47,189 bases of DNA. Origin: Candidatus Ozemibacter sibiricus (lineage in GTDB: Bacteria; Muiribacteriota; Ozemobacteria; Ozemobacterales; Ozemobacteraceae). This document shows positions 35,296 to 42,070 of this stretch, piece by piece. The position numbers and the translations under genes were made by a program. Each line of letters starts with the position of its first letter. The stretch's first letter is position 1. Below the pieces are notes generated by a model, which was not told the origin of the DNA, ran no database searches, and saw only the letters and a program-made list of their open reading frames with translations. The stretch spans positions 1 through 47,189 of the forward strand of contig QOQW01000033.1 of assembly GCA_003327425.1 (NCBI GenBank). Direction: 5' to 3'.

Positions 35296-36713
35296 CCGAA
35301 GCCCCGACCAATGTTGAAGCCCGCGCCCTGCGCGAGGCGATTCTGCAAGCGCCGCTCGAGACGAGCCAGGATCCTCTGGCCATTCCCTCGCCGGAAACGC
35401 TGTATCTTCCCCCCTCGCATGGCAAAGTCCTGAACTTGGATGCACAGGTGGTCATCGGCGGTCGAGGCACCGGAAAATCGTTCTGGACAGCGGCGCTCCA
35501 GTCTGATCTGATACGACACCGCCTGGGAACCACGGTTCACGATCTGGCGAGTCTCTCGGTGCACATCGGCTTCTCGAGCGCCGCACGGTTCAACGATTAT
35601 CCGAATGCCGATGTGTTCGCGGCTTGCTTCGACCAGCGACGCGAACCGTTCGATCTCTGGCGAGCCGTGATCGTTCGCTGGATCGCCGCCAAAGAAGGCG
35701 AAGCCATCCCTCGTTCGAGCTGGCAAGACACGATCGACTGGATGAAGGCTCGCCCCGAAGAGGTCGCCCGCGTGATGGAGCGACCGCGTCACTGGCGGGG
35801 CCTGATTCTGTTCGACGCCCTCGATCGCACCACCACTGTCTGGGAACGCATGGATACCATCGTCCGCGACCTCTTGCGCGCCGTGCTGTGGTTGAAAGGG
35901 TTTGCCGGGCTGTATGCGAAGGTATTTTTGCGCGAAGATCAAGCCGAACGCCAGGTTTTCAATTTCCCCGACGCCTCCAAGCTGGTTCCCACCAAGGTCG
36001 AGTTGTCCTGGGCCCGCCATGACCTGCACGGCTTGCTCTGGCAGCGCCTGATCAATGCTCAAAACGAGTACGGCGAGCGGCTTCGCGCCATTTGCCCGCA
36101 TCGCTCTCGCGGGCAATACTGGGAAGTCGACGAAGAAATGAAACGAGAGAGCCCTGCCCAACGCCAGGCCTTCGAACGCCTGGCCGGCCCCTGGATGGGA
36201 CGCGATCGTCGCCGCGGCGTTCCCTACACCTGGGCGATCAGCCACCTGGCCGACGGCAAAGGGCGCACATCGCCTCGTTCATTTTTGGCGGCGATTCGAC
36301 AGGCGGCCGAGGACTCCCGCGACCGCTATCCCCAACACGAGTTCGCCCTCCATTTCGAGAGTATCAAGCGCGGCATCCAGAAAGCATCCGAGATCCGGGT
36401 CGCCGAGATCGCCGAAGATTACCCCTGGGCGACGGCACTGCTGTCGCTCCTACGGGGAATGAACGTCCCCTGCGAATGGCGCGAAGTAGAGGCGCGGTGG
36501 GCCGCCCAGTTTCCCGAAGGCCCCGACCACATTCACGTCACCGCCCCACAACTCCCGCCCCCGCATGCTCGCCAAGGGTGGGAAGGCGTCCGGGACGACC
36601 TGCTGCGCCTCGGCCTGCTCGACCGCAAGAAAGACGGGCGCCTCGACATGCCCGATCTGTATCGGGTGGGGTTCGGCCTGGGCCGGAAAGGAGGCGTCAA
36701 GCCCCGGGCCTGA
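35292..36713 (+). CDS. P-loop NTPase partner of the ParA-like ATPase
   Basis: The start is a GTG at 35292 overlapping the previous stop (GTGA), with AGGAGGG 6 bases upstream; an earlier in-frame ATG at 35250 lies inside the neighbour. The 473-residue protein has Walker A IGGRGTGKSFW (55-65) and a Walker B-like GLILFDALDRTTTVW, followed by helical blocks (DTIVRDLLRAVLWLKG; VFLREDQAERQVFNFPDASK). The C-terminal 250 residues are helical, with a likely winged helix (WEGVRDDLLRLGLLDRKKDG). The layout recalls STAND-like or AAA-type signalling NTPases but I cannot name the family. No nuclease motif is evident, so an effector, if any, may be the broken HEPN-like gene. Confidence 0.82.
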   Translation: MTEAPTNVEARALREAILQAPLETSQDPLAIPSPETLYLPPSHGKVLNLDAQVVIGGRGTGKSFWTAALQSDLIRHRLGTTVHDLASLSVHIGFSSAARFNDYPNADVFAACFDQRREPFDLWRAVIVRWIAAKEGEAIPRSSWQDTIDWMKARPEEVARVMERPRHWRGLILFDALDRTTTVWERMDTIVRDLLRAVLWLKGFAGLYAKVFLREDQAERQVFNFPDASKLVPTKVELSWARHDLHGLLWQRLINAQNEYGERLRAICPHRSRGQYWEVDEEMKRESPAQRQAFERLAGPWMGRDRRRGVPYTWAISHLADGKGRTSPRSFLAAIRQAAEDSRDRYPQHEFALHFESIKRGIQKASEIRVAEIAEDYPWATALLSLLRGMNVPCEWREVEARWAAQFPEGPDHIHVTAPQLPPPHARQGWEGVRDDLLRLGLLDRKKDGRLDMPDLYRVGFGLGRKGGVKPRA

Positions 36714-36858
36714 GGGTTGTTGCCTGGCCGGCCCGTTGGAACGAAGCATACGCTTCGGCCGACTTCGCTGCGCCATGCCTGCCTTTCCCGGCGCAGACCC
36801 CCGCCAGGGCCACGCCGCTGCCGAATGCCGTAGCCGTTCAGTGAACGGGTACGCTTCG

Positions 36859-36879
36859 CTGGCGATAAATCGCCAGTTT
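36859..36879 (+). terminator. Hairpin between the cassette and the toxin-antitoxin pair
   Basis: Arms CTGGCGAT (36859-36866) and ATCGCCAG (36869-36876) are perfectly complementary, followed by TTT on +. A second palindrome, CCGTTCA-G-TGAACGG, sits just upstream (36834-36848). They separate convergent transcription units. The T-run is short, so efficiency is doubtful. Confidence 0.45.
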
Positions 36880-37307
36880 CATGGCCTCTTCGAAAAGGGA
36901 TGTTTTTCAAGCAGATAGTCTTTAATTGAGCAGGAGATCTTTGGAAACGCTTTAAGAATCTCTCGGTCTGTCGTAACCAATGGGGCCCCAATCTCTTCGG
37001 CAATCGCGACAAATTCAAGGTCGTAGGCGGTGCACGTGGAACTCTCGATCAACTCTACAACTTTCGCTGGTTGAGCCGACAATTCGCGATTAAGAAAAAA
37101 CAGCTCAGCCTCTTCAGCAATCCGTATTGCATTGATCGAAGAAACGAGTTTTTTTCGAAGGTATTCAGCTATGACATTGCGAAATTCATATCGCCAAAGG
37201 TGGGAGGTAAACCACTGAGGGTCTTTGAGAAATAATTCATTGGTTAATTCAGTAAATTGCCCGGGCAGGAAATGGTAAACGATTACTTGAGTATCAACGA
37301 CAATCAT
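36879..37307 (-). CDS. PIN-domain toxin, VapC/FitB-type
   Basis: Predicted endoribonuclease toxin. The PIN active-site acids are visible: Asp5 in MIVVDTQVIVY, Glu41 in LWRYEFRNVIAEYL, Asp96 in TAYDLEFVAIAEE, and Asp114 in LVTTDREIL. The length of 142 residues is family-typical. The start overlaps the antitoxin stop by four bases, the usual VapBC/FitAB order with antitoxin first. The gene is more AT-rich than its neighbours, which fits horizontal acquisition. It acts in the cytoplasm and is held inactive by the partner. The RNA target cannot be deduced. Confidence 0.92.
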   Translation of the reverse strand: MIVVDTQVIVYHFLPGQFTELTNELFLKDPQWFTSHLWRYEFRNVIAEYLRKKLVSSINAIRIAEEAELFFLNRELSAQPAKVVELIESSTCTAYDLEFVAIAEEIGAPLVTTDREILKAFPKISCSIKDYLLEKHPFSKRP

Positions 37308-37543
37308 TTCCTGCCCTTGCTGATCATTTTCGTCAAATCTTCCTCTTTGAGGAAGCCATTAACCAATTTTCTCAATTGCTTTACCTTCTCAAGTTCGGCC
37401 TGAGGATCGATCTTTCGAGGGAAGAGGATCTCGTGCAAGCACGCGATGATCTCGTTGTTTACGCTACGGAAGTTTCTCTTCGCCCGCTCCTTGATGGCCT
37501 CGTGAATGGCTGGGGGGATGTTCTTCACCAGAATGGAAGCCAT
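37304..37543 (-). CDS. Ribbon-helix-helix antitoxin, FitA/VapB-type
   Basis: 79 residues. The N-terminus MASILVKNIPPAIHEAIKER is the strand-helix of an Arc/MetJ-type DNA-binding domain typical of FitA-like antitoxins, followed by a second helix (RSVNNEIIACLHEIL). The C-terminal half (KVKQLRKLVNGFLKEEDLTK) is charged and probably wraps the toxin. AAGGAGGTG precedes the ATG. Like other antitoxins it probably represses its own operon, and a small inverted repeat lies over its ribosome binding site. Composition is AT-rich relative to neighbours. Confidence 0.9.
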   Translation of the reverse strand: MASILVKNIPPAIHEAIKERAKRNFRSVNNEIIACLHEILFPRKIDPQAELEKVKQLRKLVNGFLKEEDLTKMISKGRK

Positions 37544-37552
37544 GGCGCACCT

Positions 37553-37568
37553 CCTTATACCAATAAGG
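37553..37568 (-). promoter_or_regulatory. Candidate operator of the toxin-antitoxin operon
   Basis: CCTTAT and ATAAGG (37553-37558, 37563-37568) form a perfect inverted repeat with a 4-base spacer, overlapping the antitoxin ribosome binding site. This fits a dimeric ribbon-helix-helix repressor site. Inferred from position and symmetry. Confidence 0.45.
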
Positions 37569-37575
37569 TAGCATA

Positions 37576-38034
37576 ATGGTCCTTTTCTTCCAAGCCGGAA
37601 GGCTCTCCAACCCCGTAACGCCAGCGATGTTGCGCTCAGCTCAAGTCCTGATCCAACGGACTGGAAAGGTCAGCCCCCTGGGCCTCTCCATCTTCGAGGA
37701 CAAGGTCGTGCCGCGGGCGGTCCGCATTATCCTCAGTTCCATCTACGAGCAGGGCTTCTTCGAGGTGTCGTTCGAGCTCCGAAAAGGCCACAGCCCTCAT
37801 GCGGCGATCCGGGAGTGGCACAAACGTCTGGCGGGCCTGAAGGCGACGTGGGTCAGCGACGCCAACATCAGTGGATCCCTCGCCTCCATCAACCACTGGA
37901 TGCTGATCGACCTGCTCCGGCAACGGCGCCACGGCGACACGCTCGTGCGTCTGGTCGGAAAATGGCGCAAGGCAGGATCACAACTACCATCGAGCACACG
38001 TGAGTCCCGCCGGTATTCCAACCCCCGGGCATAA
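37576..38034 (+). pseudogene. Group II intron reverse transcriptase fragment
   Basis: From about residue 26 the 152-residue translation follows the N-terminal RT blocks of group II intron proteins: TGKVSPLGLSIFEDKVVPRA (family GKxRPLGIPTLEDKIVQRA), IYEQGFFEVSFELRKGHSPH (family IYEPDFLxxSYGFRPGRSxH), then ATWVSDANISGSLASINH (family xWVLDADIxGFFDNIDH) and LVRLVGKWRKAG. It stops before the YADD box and lacks maturase and endonuclease parts. The first catalytic Asp is replaced (Asn97), so it is dead. No intron domain V hairpin was found nearby. It directly abuts the toxin-antitoxin promoter region, as if the pair or a deletion had cut the element. Confidence 0.82.
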
Positions 38035-38174
38035 AACTGCACCTAGCGAGGGCCATATTTCCGCATGGGCGGCGGAAGATGCCAGAACCTTTTTCTGATG
38101 AGGGTTGGAAGGGCGGTTGGAGGTGGCTCGAGCCGCCAAGGGTACGGCGAACGGTAAAAAAGAATGCAAACAAC

Positions 38175-38201
38175 TGTCACAGATCGGCGCCGCGTTCGGT
38201 C
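38175..38201 (+). promoter_or_regulatory. ECF-like promoter element, copy 1 (gene A1)
   Basis: TGTCACA (38175-38181), 16 bases, GGTC (38198-38201). The same pattern with the same spacing precedes each of the four duplicated genes, ending about 50 bases before the start. It resembles the ECF41-type consensus TGTCACA-N16-CGTC as I recall it. Confidence 0.6.
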
Positions 38202-38249
38202 GTTTCAGGCAAGAAATCCGAACGAAATTCGCAGAAGGAGAGATAAGCC

Positions 38250-39104
38250 ATGAAAGCCTGGATGAGCACTCTGGTGGCGGTGGTTCTGGTTCTGAGTGGT
38301 AGCGCGATGCTACTGGCGGCGGACGAGCCGGTCTCGCTCAAGGCGCAGGAGGCGGCGGTCGCCGTGCAGGCCAAGTGGGGCCTGATCAAGATGGCCATCG
38401 ACGACCTGGCCGACGAGCGCATGGCCAGGAACAACGATTCCCTGCAGGCGTATGAGACGGTCCTGGTGCGGGTAAAGGAGTTTGTGCCCCAGGCCCTGTC
38501 CCGCTATGTGCTGGCCAAGGACGCCAAACGGCTGGACCCCGTGGTCGTGCAGAAGATCGAGGCGGCCGCCCAGACTCTGGCTCGCATCGACTACGGCGTG
38601 AATGCGAAGAACGATCCGGCCAAGGCGACCGACCTCGTGATCGCCCGCGCCCGCCAGATCGGCCAGGATCTCGAGAAGCTGTTCGCCGAGCTGCCGCAGC
38701 CCCGGCTCCGGCTCTCTTACGAGCAGGCTCGCCAGATCCTCGATGACGAAGTCTACGCGGTCTTCGATTTCCTGCATGTCCACTACCGGCTGGTCGATCC
38801 GCCGATCGCCGCCGATGGCCCCACCGCTTCGCGCCTGGGCCTGCTGCACAGCCTGGCCTTCGCTACCGCCTCGCGGATGTTCGAATACCTGGTCTCGAAC
38901 CGGATGATCGTCACCACCAGAACCACCCCGATCATCCGCGAGATCAACGAACTGTTCTCCCTGACGGTTCGCGTGACCCAGAAGTTCGCCGAGAACACCA
39001 GCGCCACCTGGCCCTGGAAGGAGTTCCAGGCGAAGCTGGCCGACCGCTACCTCGAAATCCTGGAAAAACTGGGCAACCTGCGCCTCGAGGTGCTGGCCCT
39101 GTAA
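38250..39104 (+). CDS. Secreted helical protein A1 (duplicated family)
   Basis: Family not recognised. AGAAGGAGAG precedes the ATG, and residues 1-24 form a Sec signal (MKAWMSTLVAVVLVLSGSAM...LLAA). The 260-residue mature protein appears all-helical: EAAVAVQAKWGLIKMAIDDL, LSRYVLAKDAKRLDPVVVQK, DLVIARARQIGQDLEKLF, ILDDEVYAVFDFLHVHYRLV and ASRLGLLHSLAFATASRMFE. It lacks Cys and any catalytic signature. It has a close paralogue 2 kb downstream, and each is followed by a smaller secreted helical protein. This suggests a periplasmic or surface structural or binding role. No similarity to known toxins or adhesins was recognised. Confidence 0.82.
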   Translation: MKAWMSTLVAVVLVLSGSAMLLAADEPVSLKAQEAAVAVQAKWGLIKMAIDDLADERMARNNDSLQAYETVLVRVKEFVPQALSRYVLAKDAKRLDPVVVQKIEAAAQTLARIDYGVNAKNDPAKATDLVIARARQIGQDLEKLFAELPQPRLRLSYEQARQILDDEVYAVFDFLHVHYRLVDPPIAADGPTASRLGLLHSLAFATASRMFEYLVSNRMIVTTRTTPIIREINELFSLTVRVTQKFAENTSATWPWKEFQAKLADRYLEILEKLGNLRLEVLAL

Positions 39105-39128
39105 AAATCTGGTCCCCCCCATCGTTGG

Positions 39129-39156
39129 AGCGGGCCGCCGGCAACGGCGGCCCGCT
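39129..39156 (+). terminator. GC-rich hairpin copy 1 (after A1)
   Basis: AGCGGGCCGCCG (39129-39140) and CGGCGGCCCGCT (39145-39156) form a perfect 12-bp stem with loop GCAA. No T-run follows. Identical stems occur at 39952 and 41207. Termination or mRNA 3'-end protection is inferred. Confidence 0.6.
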
Positions 39157-39202
39157 TGCTGTACAAAAAGCTCTCGAGCTACTTCGGTTAGAGGCGAGTG
39201 CT

Positions 39203-39229
39203 TGTCACAAAAGCCTCGACGTTTTGGTC
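39203..39229 (+). promoter_or_regulatory. ECF-like promoter element, copy 2 (gene B1)
   Basis: TGTCACA (39203-39209), 16 bases, GGTC (39226-39229); the ATG of B1 is about 48 bases downstream. Having its own element indicates B1 can be transcribed separately from A1. Confidence 0.58.
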
Positions 39230-39276
39230 CTTCATTTTGACATTTGGTACCACCAGAAGAGGGAGGGAAAAGGGCG

Positions 39277-39750
39277 ATGCGAATGCACACCAACTGGCGC
39301 ACTCCGGCCATCATCCTGGGAATGTGGTGGGTGCTGGCAGTCACGCAGGCAGTGGCCGCGGGCGTTTCGCCGCAAGACCTATTCCAGGCGGCGGCCCAGA
39401 TCAAGGTGGCAGCCAAGGACGTCAGGGAACTGGCTCACCGCCTCGAGGGCATCCGCCCCAACCCCACCATCATCGACGCCGCCCTGGCCAAGGTACGAAC
39501 GCTCAGTACGAAGATCCAGAACGCCAAAGCGGTCATCATCCGCCGCATGCAGGAACTATCCGGAAAGACGCACGTCTGGTTGCCGAATGAATTCAAACAG
39601 ATCGACCAGATCCTCGATCAGCTCCCCTTCCTCCTGACCACCGATCGCAATTTGAGCGCAACCTGCGACGCCTTGCATACCCTGAACAGTCATCTCAAGT
39701 GGCTGCACGGGGAAGCGCTCTACTTCGCCCGCTCGGCGCCTCGCCAGTGA
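39277..39750 (+). CDS. Secreted small helical protein B1 (duplicated family)
   Basis: 157 residues from the ATG at 39277 (GGGAGGG upstream); a TTG 33 bases earlier is in frame but less likely. Signal peptide: MRMHTNWRTPAIILGMWWVL...VAA. The mature part begins VSPQDLFQAAAQIKVAAKD and is helical throughout (VRTLSTKIQNAKAVIIRRMQ; IDQILDQLPFLLTTDRNLSA). One Cys is present late in the protein. B2 shares the signal, the PQDLFQAA start and the QLPF-LxTDR block but differs widely elsewhere. Function unknown; probably a partner of A1. Confidence 0.8.
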   Translation: MRMHTNWRTPAIILGMWWVLAVTQAVAAGVSPQDLFQAAAQIKVAAKDVRELAHRLEGIRPNPTIIDAALAKVRTLSTKIQNAKAVIIRRMQELSGKTHVWLPNEFKQIDQILDQLPFLLTTDRNLSATCDALHTLNSHLKWLHGEALYFARSAPRQ

Positions 39751-39951
39751 CCTCATGGCCATCGAGCCAATTCCAGAAATGATGGGCCGGCCGCTCTCTC
39801 GGTACCGAGGCGAAGCTGGGCACACTGCGCCACGCGGTGCTGATCATGGCCATCCGGCGAAGAAAGAGACCAGGCGCGATGTGAACCCGGGAGAATGGGG
39901 CCACGAAGGGACGCCCCCTTGAAGAGATCGAATCCTCCCCTTCATCGTCGG

Positions 39952-39979
39952 AGCGGGCCGCCGGCAACGGCGGCCCGCT
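39952..39979 (+). terminator. GC-rich hairpin copy 2 (after B1)
   Basis: Same 12-bp stem (arms 39952-39963 and 39968-39979), loop GCAA, about 200 bases after B1. The wider 500-base gap between B1 and A2 holds this hairpin and the third promoter element and no gene that I can support. Confidence 0.58.
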
Positions 39980-40175
39980 TGTCATTCGAGGAAGGGAGCT
40001 TCGCCTTGGCACGCAGCCAGGAGCTGGCGATCGGAGCGCTTGGTTCCGTGGAAAATGAGGTTCATCTGTTATTGGCACCCAAGACCGATGCCGACCGCCG
40101 ATTCATGAGGGGCCCGGGCCCGATGCGCCGTTCCGGCCACACCCGCACCAGCGTACAACCCACGAACCAAATAAT

Positions 40176-40202
40176 TGTCACGTTTCAACGGCGATTTCGG
40201 TC
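40176..40202 (+). promoter_or_regulatory. ECF-like promoter element, copy 3 (gene A2)
   Basis: TGTCACG (40176-40182), 16 bases, GGTC (40199-40202). The N16 spacer differs from copy 1 at many positions while both boxes are kept, which supports selection on the boxes. Confidence 0.6.
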
Positions 40203-40250
40203 GTTCCAAGCAAGAAACCCGAACGAAATTCACAGAAGGAGAGATAAGCC

Positions 40251-41117
40251 ATGAAAGCCTGGATGAGCACTCTGGTGGCGGTGGTTCTGGTACTGAGTGG
40301 CAGTGCGATGCTGCTGGCGGCGGGCGAGCCGGTCTCGCTCAAGGCGCAGGAGGCGGCGGTCGCCGTGCAGGCCAAGTGGGGCCTGATCAAGATGGCCATC
40401 GACGACCTGGTCGACGAGCGCCTAGCCAAGAACAACGATTCCCTGCCAGCGTACGAGACGATTTTGGTGCGGGTGAAGCAGTTCATGCCCCAGGCCCTTT
40501 CTCGCTATGTGCTGGCCAAGGACGCCAAACGGCTGGATCCCGCGGTCGTGCAGAAGATCGAGGCGGCCGCCCAGACTCTGGCTCGCATCGACTACGGACT
40601 GAACGCCAAGAATGATCCCGCCAAGGCGGCCAGCCTTGTGATCGCCCGCGCCCGCCAGATCGGCCAGGACCTCGAGAAGGTCTTCGCCCAACTGCCGCAG
40701 CCTCGGCTCCAGCTCTTTCCCGAGCGGGCCCGCCAGATCCTCGATGACGAGATCTACGCGATCTTCGATTTCCTGCATGTCCACTTCCGGCTGGTCGACC
40801 AGCCGATCGCCGCTGATGGCCCCACCGCTTCTCGCCTGGGCCTGCTGCACAGCCTGGCCTTCGCCACCGCCTCGCGGATGTTCGAATACCTGGTCTCGAA
40901 CCGAATGATCGTCACCCCTAAGACCAACCCGATCATCAGCGAGATCAACGAGATGTTCTACCTGACCATCCGCGTGACTCAGAAGTTCGCCGAAGAGCAC
41001 ACCAACACCGTCTGGCCTTGGGATAAGTTCCAGAAGCGGTTGGCCGAGCGCTACCTCGAGATCAAGGGGAAGCTGGACAACCTGCGCGGCGAGGTGCTGT
41101 CCTGGGCCATCCGGTAA
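40251..41117 (+). CDS. Secreted helical protein A2 (paralogue of A1)
   Basis: 288 residues with the same signal peptide, start context and helical plan as A1. The first 75 codons and the segment PTASRLGLLHSLAFATASRM are nearly unchanged; differences cluster in the last 60 residues (A2 ends with LSWAIR where A1 ends LEVLAL, and has an extra residue near EEHTNTVWPW). Substitutions are mostly conservative, indicating that both copies are under selection as functional proteins. Location is presumably periplasmic or extracellular. Function unknown. Confidence 0.82.
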   Translation: MKAWMSTLVAVVLVLSGSAMLLAAGEPVSLKAQEAAVAVQAKWGLIKMAIDDLVDERLAKNNDSLPAYETILVRVKQFMPQALSRYVLAKDAKRLDPAVVQKIEAAAQTLARIDYGLNAKNDPAKAASLVIARARQIGQDLEKVFAQLPQPRLQLFPERARQILDDEIYAIFDFLHVHFRLVDQPIAADGPTASRLGLLHSLAFATASRMFEYLVSNRMIVTPKTNPIISEINEMFYLTIRVTQKFAEEHTNTVWPWDKFQKRLAERYLEIKGKLDNLRGEVLSWAIR

Positions 41118-41206
41118 GGAAAAGGGCCCTGCGCAACGTGAAGCGTGACGAACTGGGCCGCAACGCCCTGGCCCCTTAAGAAGTGAATCCTCCCCCCCAT
41201 CGTTGG

Positions 41207-41234
41207 AGCGGGCCGCCGACACCGGCGGCCCGCT
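41207..41234 (+). terminator. GC-rich hairpin copy 3 (after A2)
   Basis: Same 12-bp stem (arms 41207-41218 and 41223-41234) but loop ACAC instead of GCAA. Loop change with an unchanged stem suggests the stem is what matters. Confidence 0.6.
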
Positions 41235-41278
41235 CGTCGTTCGAAGAACAGCGCCTGCCGTCAGGGGCGACAGGCATC

Positions 41279-41305
41279 TGTCACAAAATCCCCCGTCCGT
41301 CTGTC
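41279..41305 (+). promoter_or_regulatory. ECF-like promoter element, copy 4 (gene B2)
   Basis: TGTCACA (41279-41285), 16 bases, TGTC (41302-41305). It is the most divergent downstream box of the four; the spacing is still exact. Confidence 0.52.
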
Positions 41306-41347
41306 GGTTTGATTGAACAACACCGAAAAGAACAGGAGGACCTTCCG

Positions 41348-41827
41348 ATGCGCACGATCTCGACCTGGCGAACGCTGGCGATGGTGGCGGGAATGATGTG
41401 GGTATTGGCAGCATCTCAGGCGGTGGCGGCGAAAGTCACCCCCCAGGACCTGTTCCAGGCCGCGAGCCAGCTGAAGCTAGCGGCCAAGGAGGCCAAGGCT
41501 CTGGGCCAGGCCCTCAAACAGGCGCAGCCTGATGAGGCCACCATCGAATCAGCCGTGTCGCAGGTGAAAACCCTGAGCAGCCAGATCAAAAACGCCCAAG
41601 CAGTGGTGGCGCGCCATTTACGCACCCTCCCTTGGAAAACCCAATTCTGGTTTGAAGGGCCGCTCACGCACATCGACCTGATTCTAGAGCAGCTGCCGTT
41701 CATCCTGGCCACCGATCGGGATCTCATCAATGCCAGCGGCACGCTGAAAACCCTGTCCGAAGTTCTCGAGAATCTCCAGGGGGAAGTGAGATACATGGCG
41801 CAACGCGCTGCCGACTATGCCAGCTGA
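41348..41827 (+). CDS. Secreted small helical protein B2 (paralogue of B1)
   Basis: 159 residues from the ATG at 41348, which has AGGAGG 7 bases upstream; the in-frame ATG at 41183 is rejected because it lies before the hairpin and promoter element. Signal peptide MRTISTWRTLAMVAGMMWVL...AVAA. The mature protein begins VTPQDLFQAASQLKLAAKEA and stays helical (VSQVKTLSSQIKNAQAVVAR; LEQLPFILATDRDLINASG). Only about 40-45% identical to B1 by eye, much less than the A pair. No Cys. Function unknown. Confidence 0.8.
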   Translation: MRTISTWRTLAMVAGMMWVLAASQAVAAKVTPQDLFQAASQLKLAAKEAKALGQALKQAQPDEATIESAVSQVKTLSSQIKNAQAVVARHLRTLPWKTQFWFEGPLTHIDLILEQLPFILATDRDLINASGTLKTLSEVLENLQGEVRYMAQRAADYAS

Positions 41828-41908
41828 GGCTACTCCCTTCCCGTCAGCCGGCAGGCTCACCTGACAGAACGCAGAATCCTCTGGGAATCCCCCCCTCCCA
41901 GACTACCG

Positions 41909-41942
41909 CCCGGGGTTCCAGCCTATGGAATCCCGGGTGTTT
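41909..41942 (+). terminator. Rho-independent terminator after B2
   Basis: A 12-bp stem (41909-41920 and 41926-41937) reading CCCGGGGTTCCA/TGGAATCCCGGG with one G-U pair and a 5-base loop, followed by TGTTTT. It is about 80 bases after the B2 stop and unlike the three GC hairpins of the array. Confidence 0.75.
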
Positions 41943-42070
41943 TCATCAAGCGCCCTGTTTTTCCGCTGGACGTTTCATGGCATACTCCCATGAGCCTTGC
42001 GAAGTGACAAGACCCACCTGCTGCTCGGTTGGCTGTGGTCACACCGATTTCCCGAGGAGGGCTCAGAGGT

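Larger units (their letters stand above)
38171..41827 (+). repeat. Tandem duplication of a two-gene secreted-protein unit (A1-B1-A2-B2)
   Basis: Unit 1 (38171-39979) and unit 2 (40172-41827) have the same order: TGTCAC element, gene A, GC hairpin, TGTCAC element, gene B. Leader and 5' coding DNA of A1 and A2 are nearly identical from about 38203 and 40204 onward (for example the shared GAAGGAGAGATAAGCC before each ATG). A1 and A2 proteins are about 80-85% identical by eye, B1 and B2 only about 40-45%. Confidence 0.88.
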
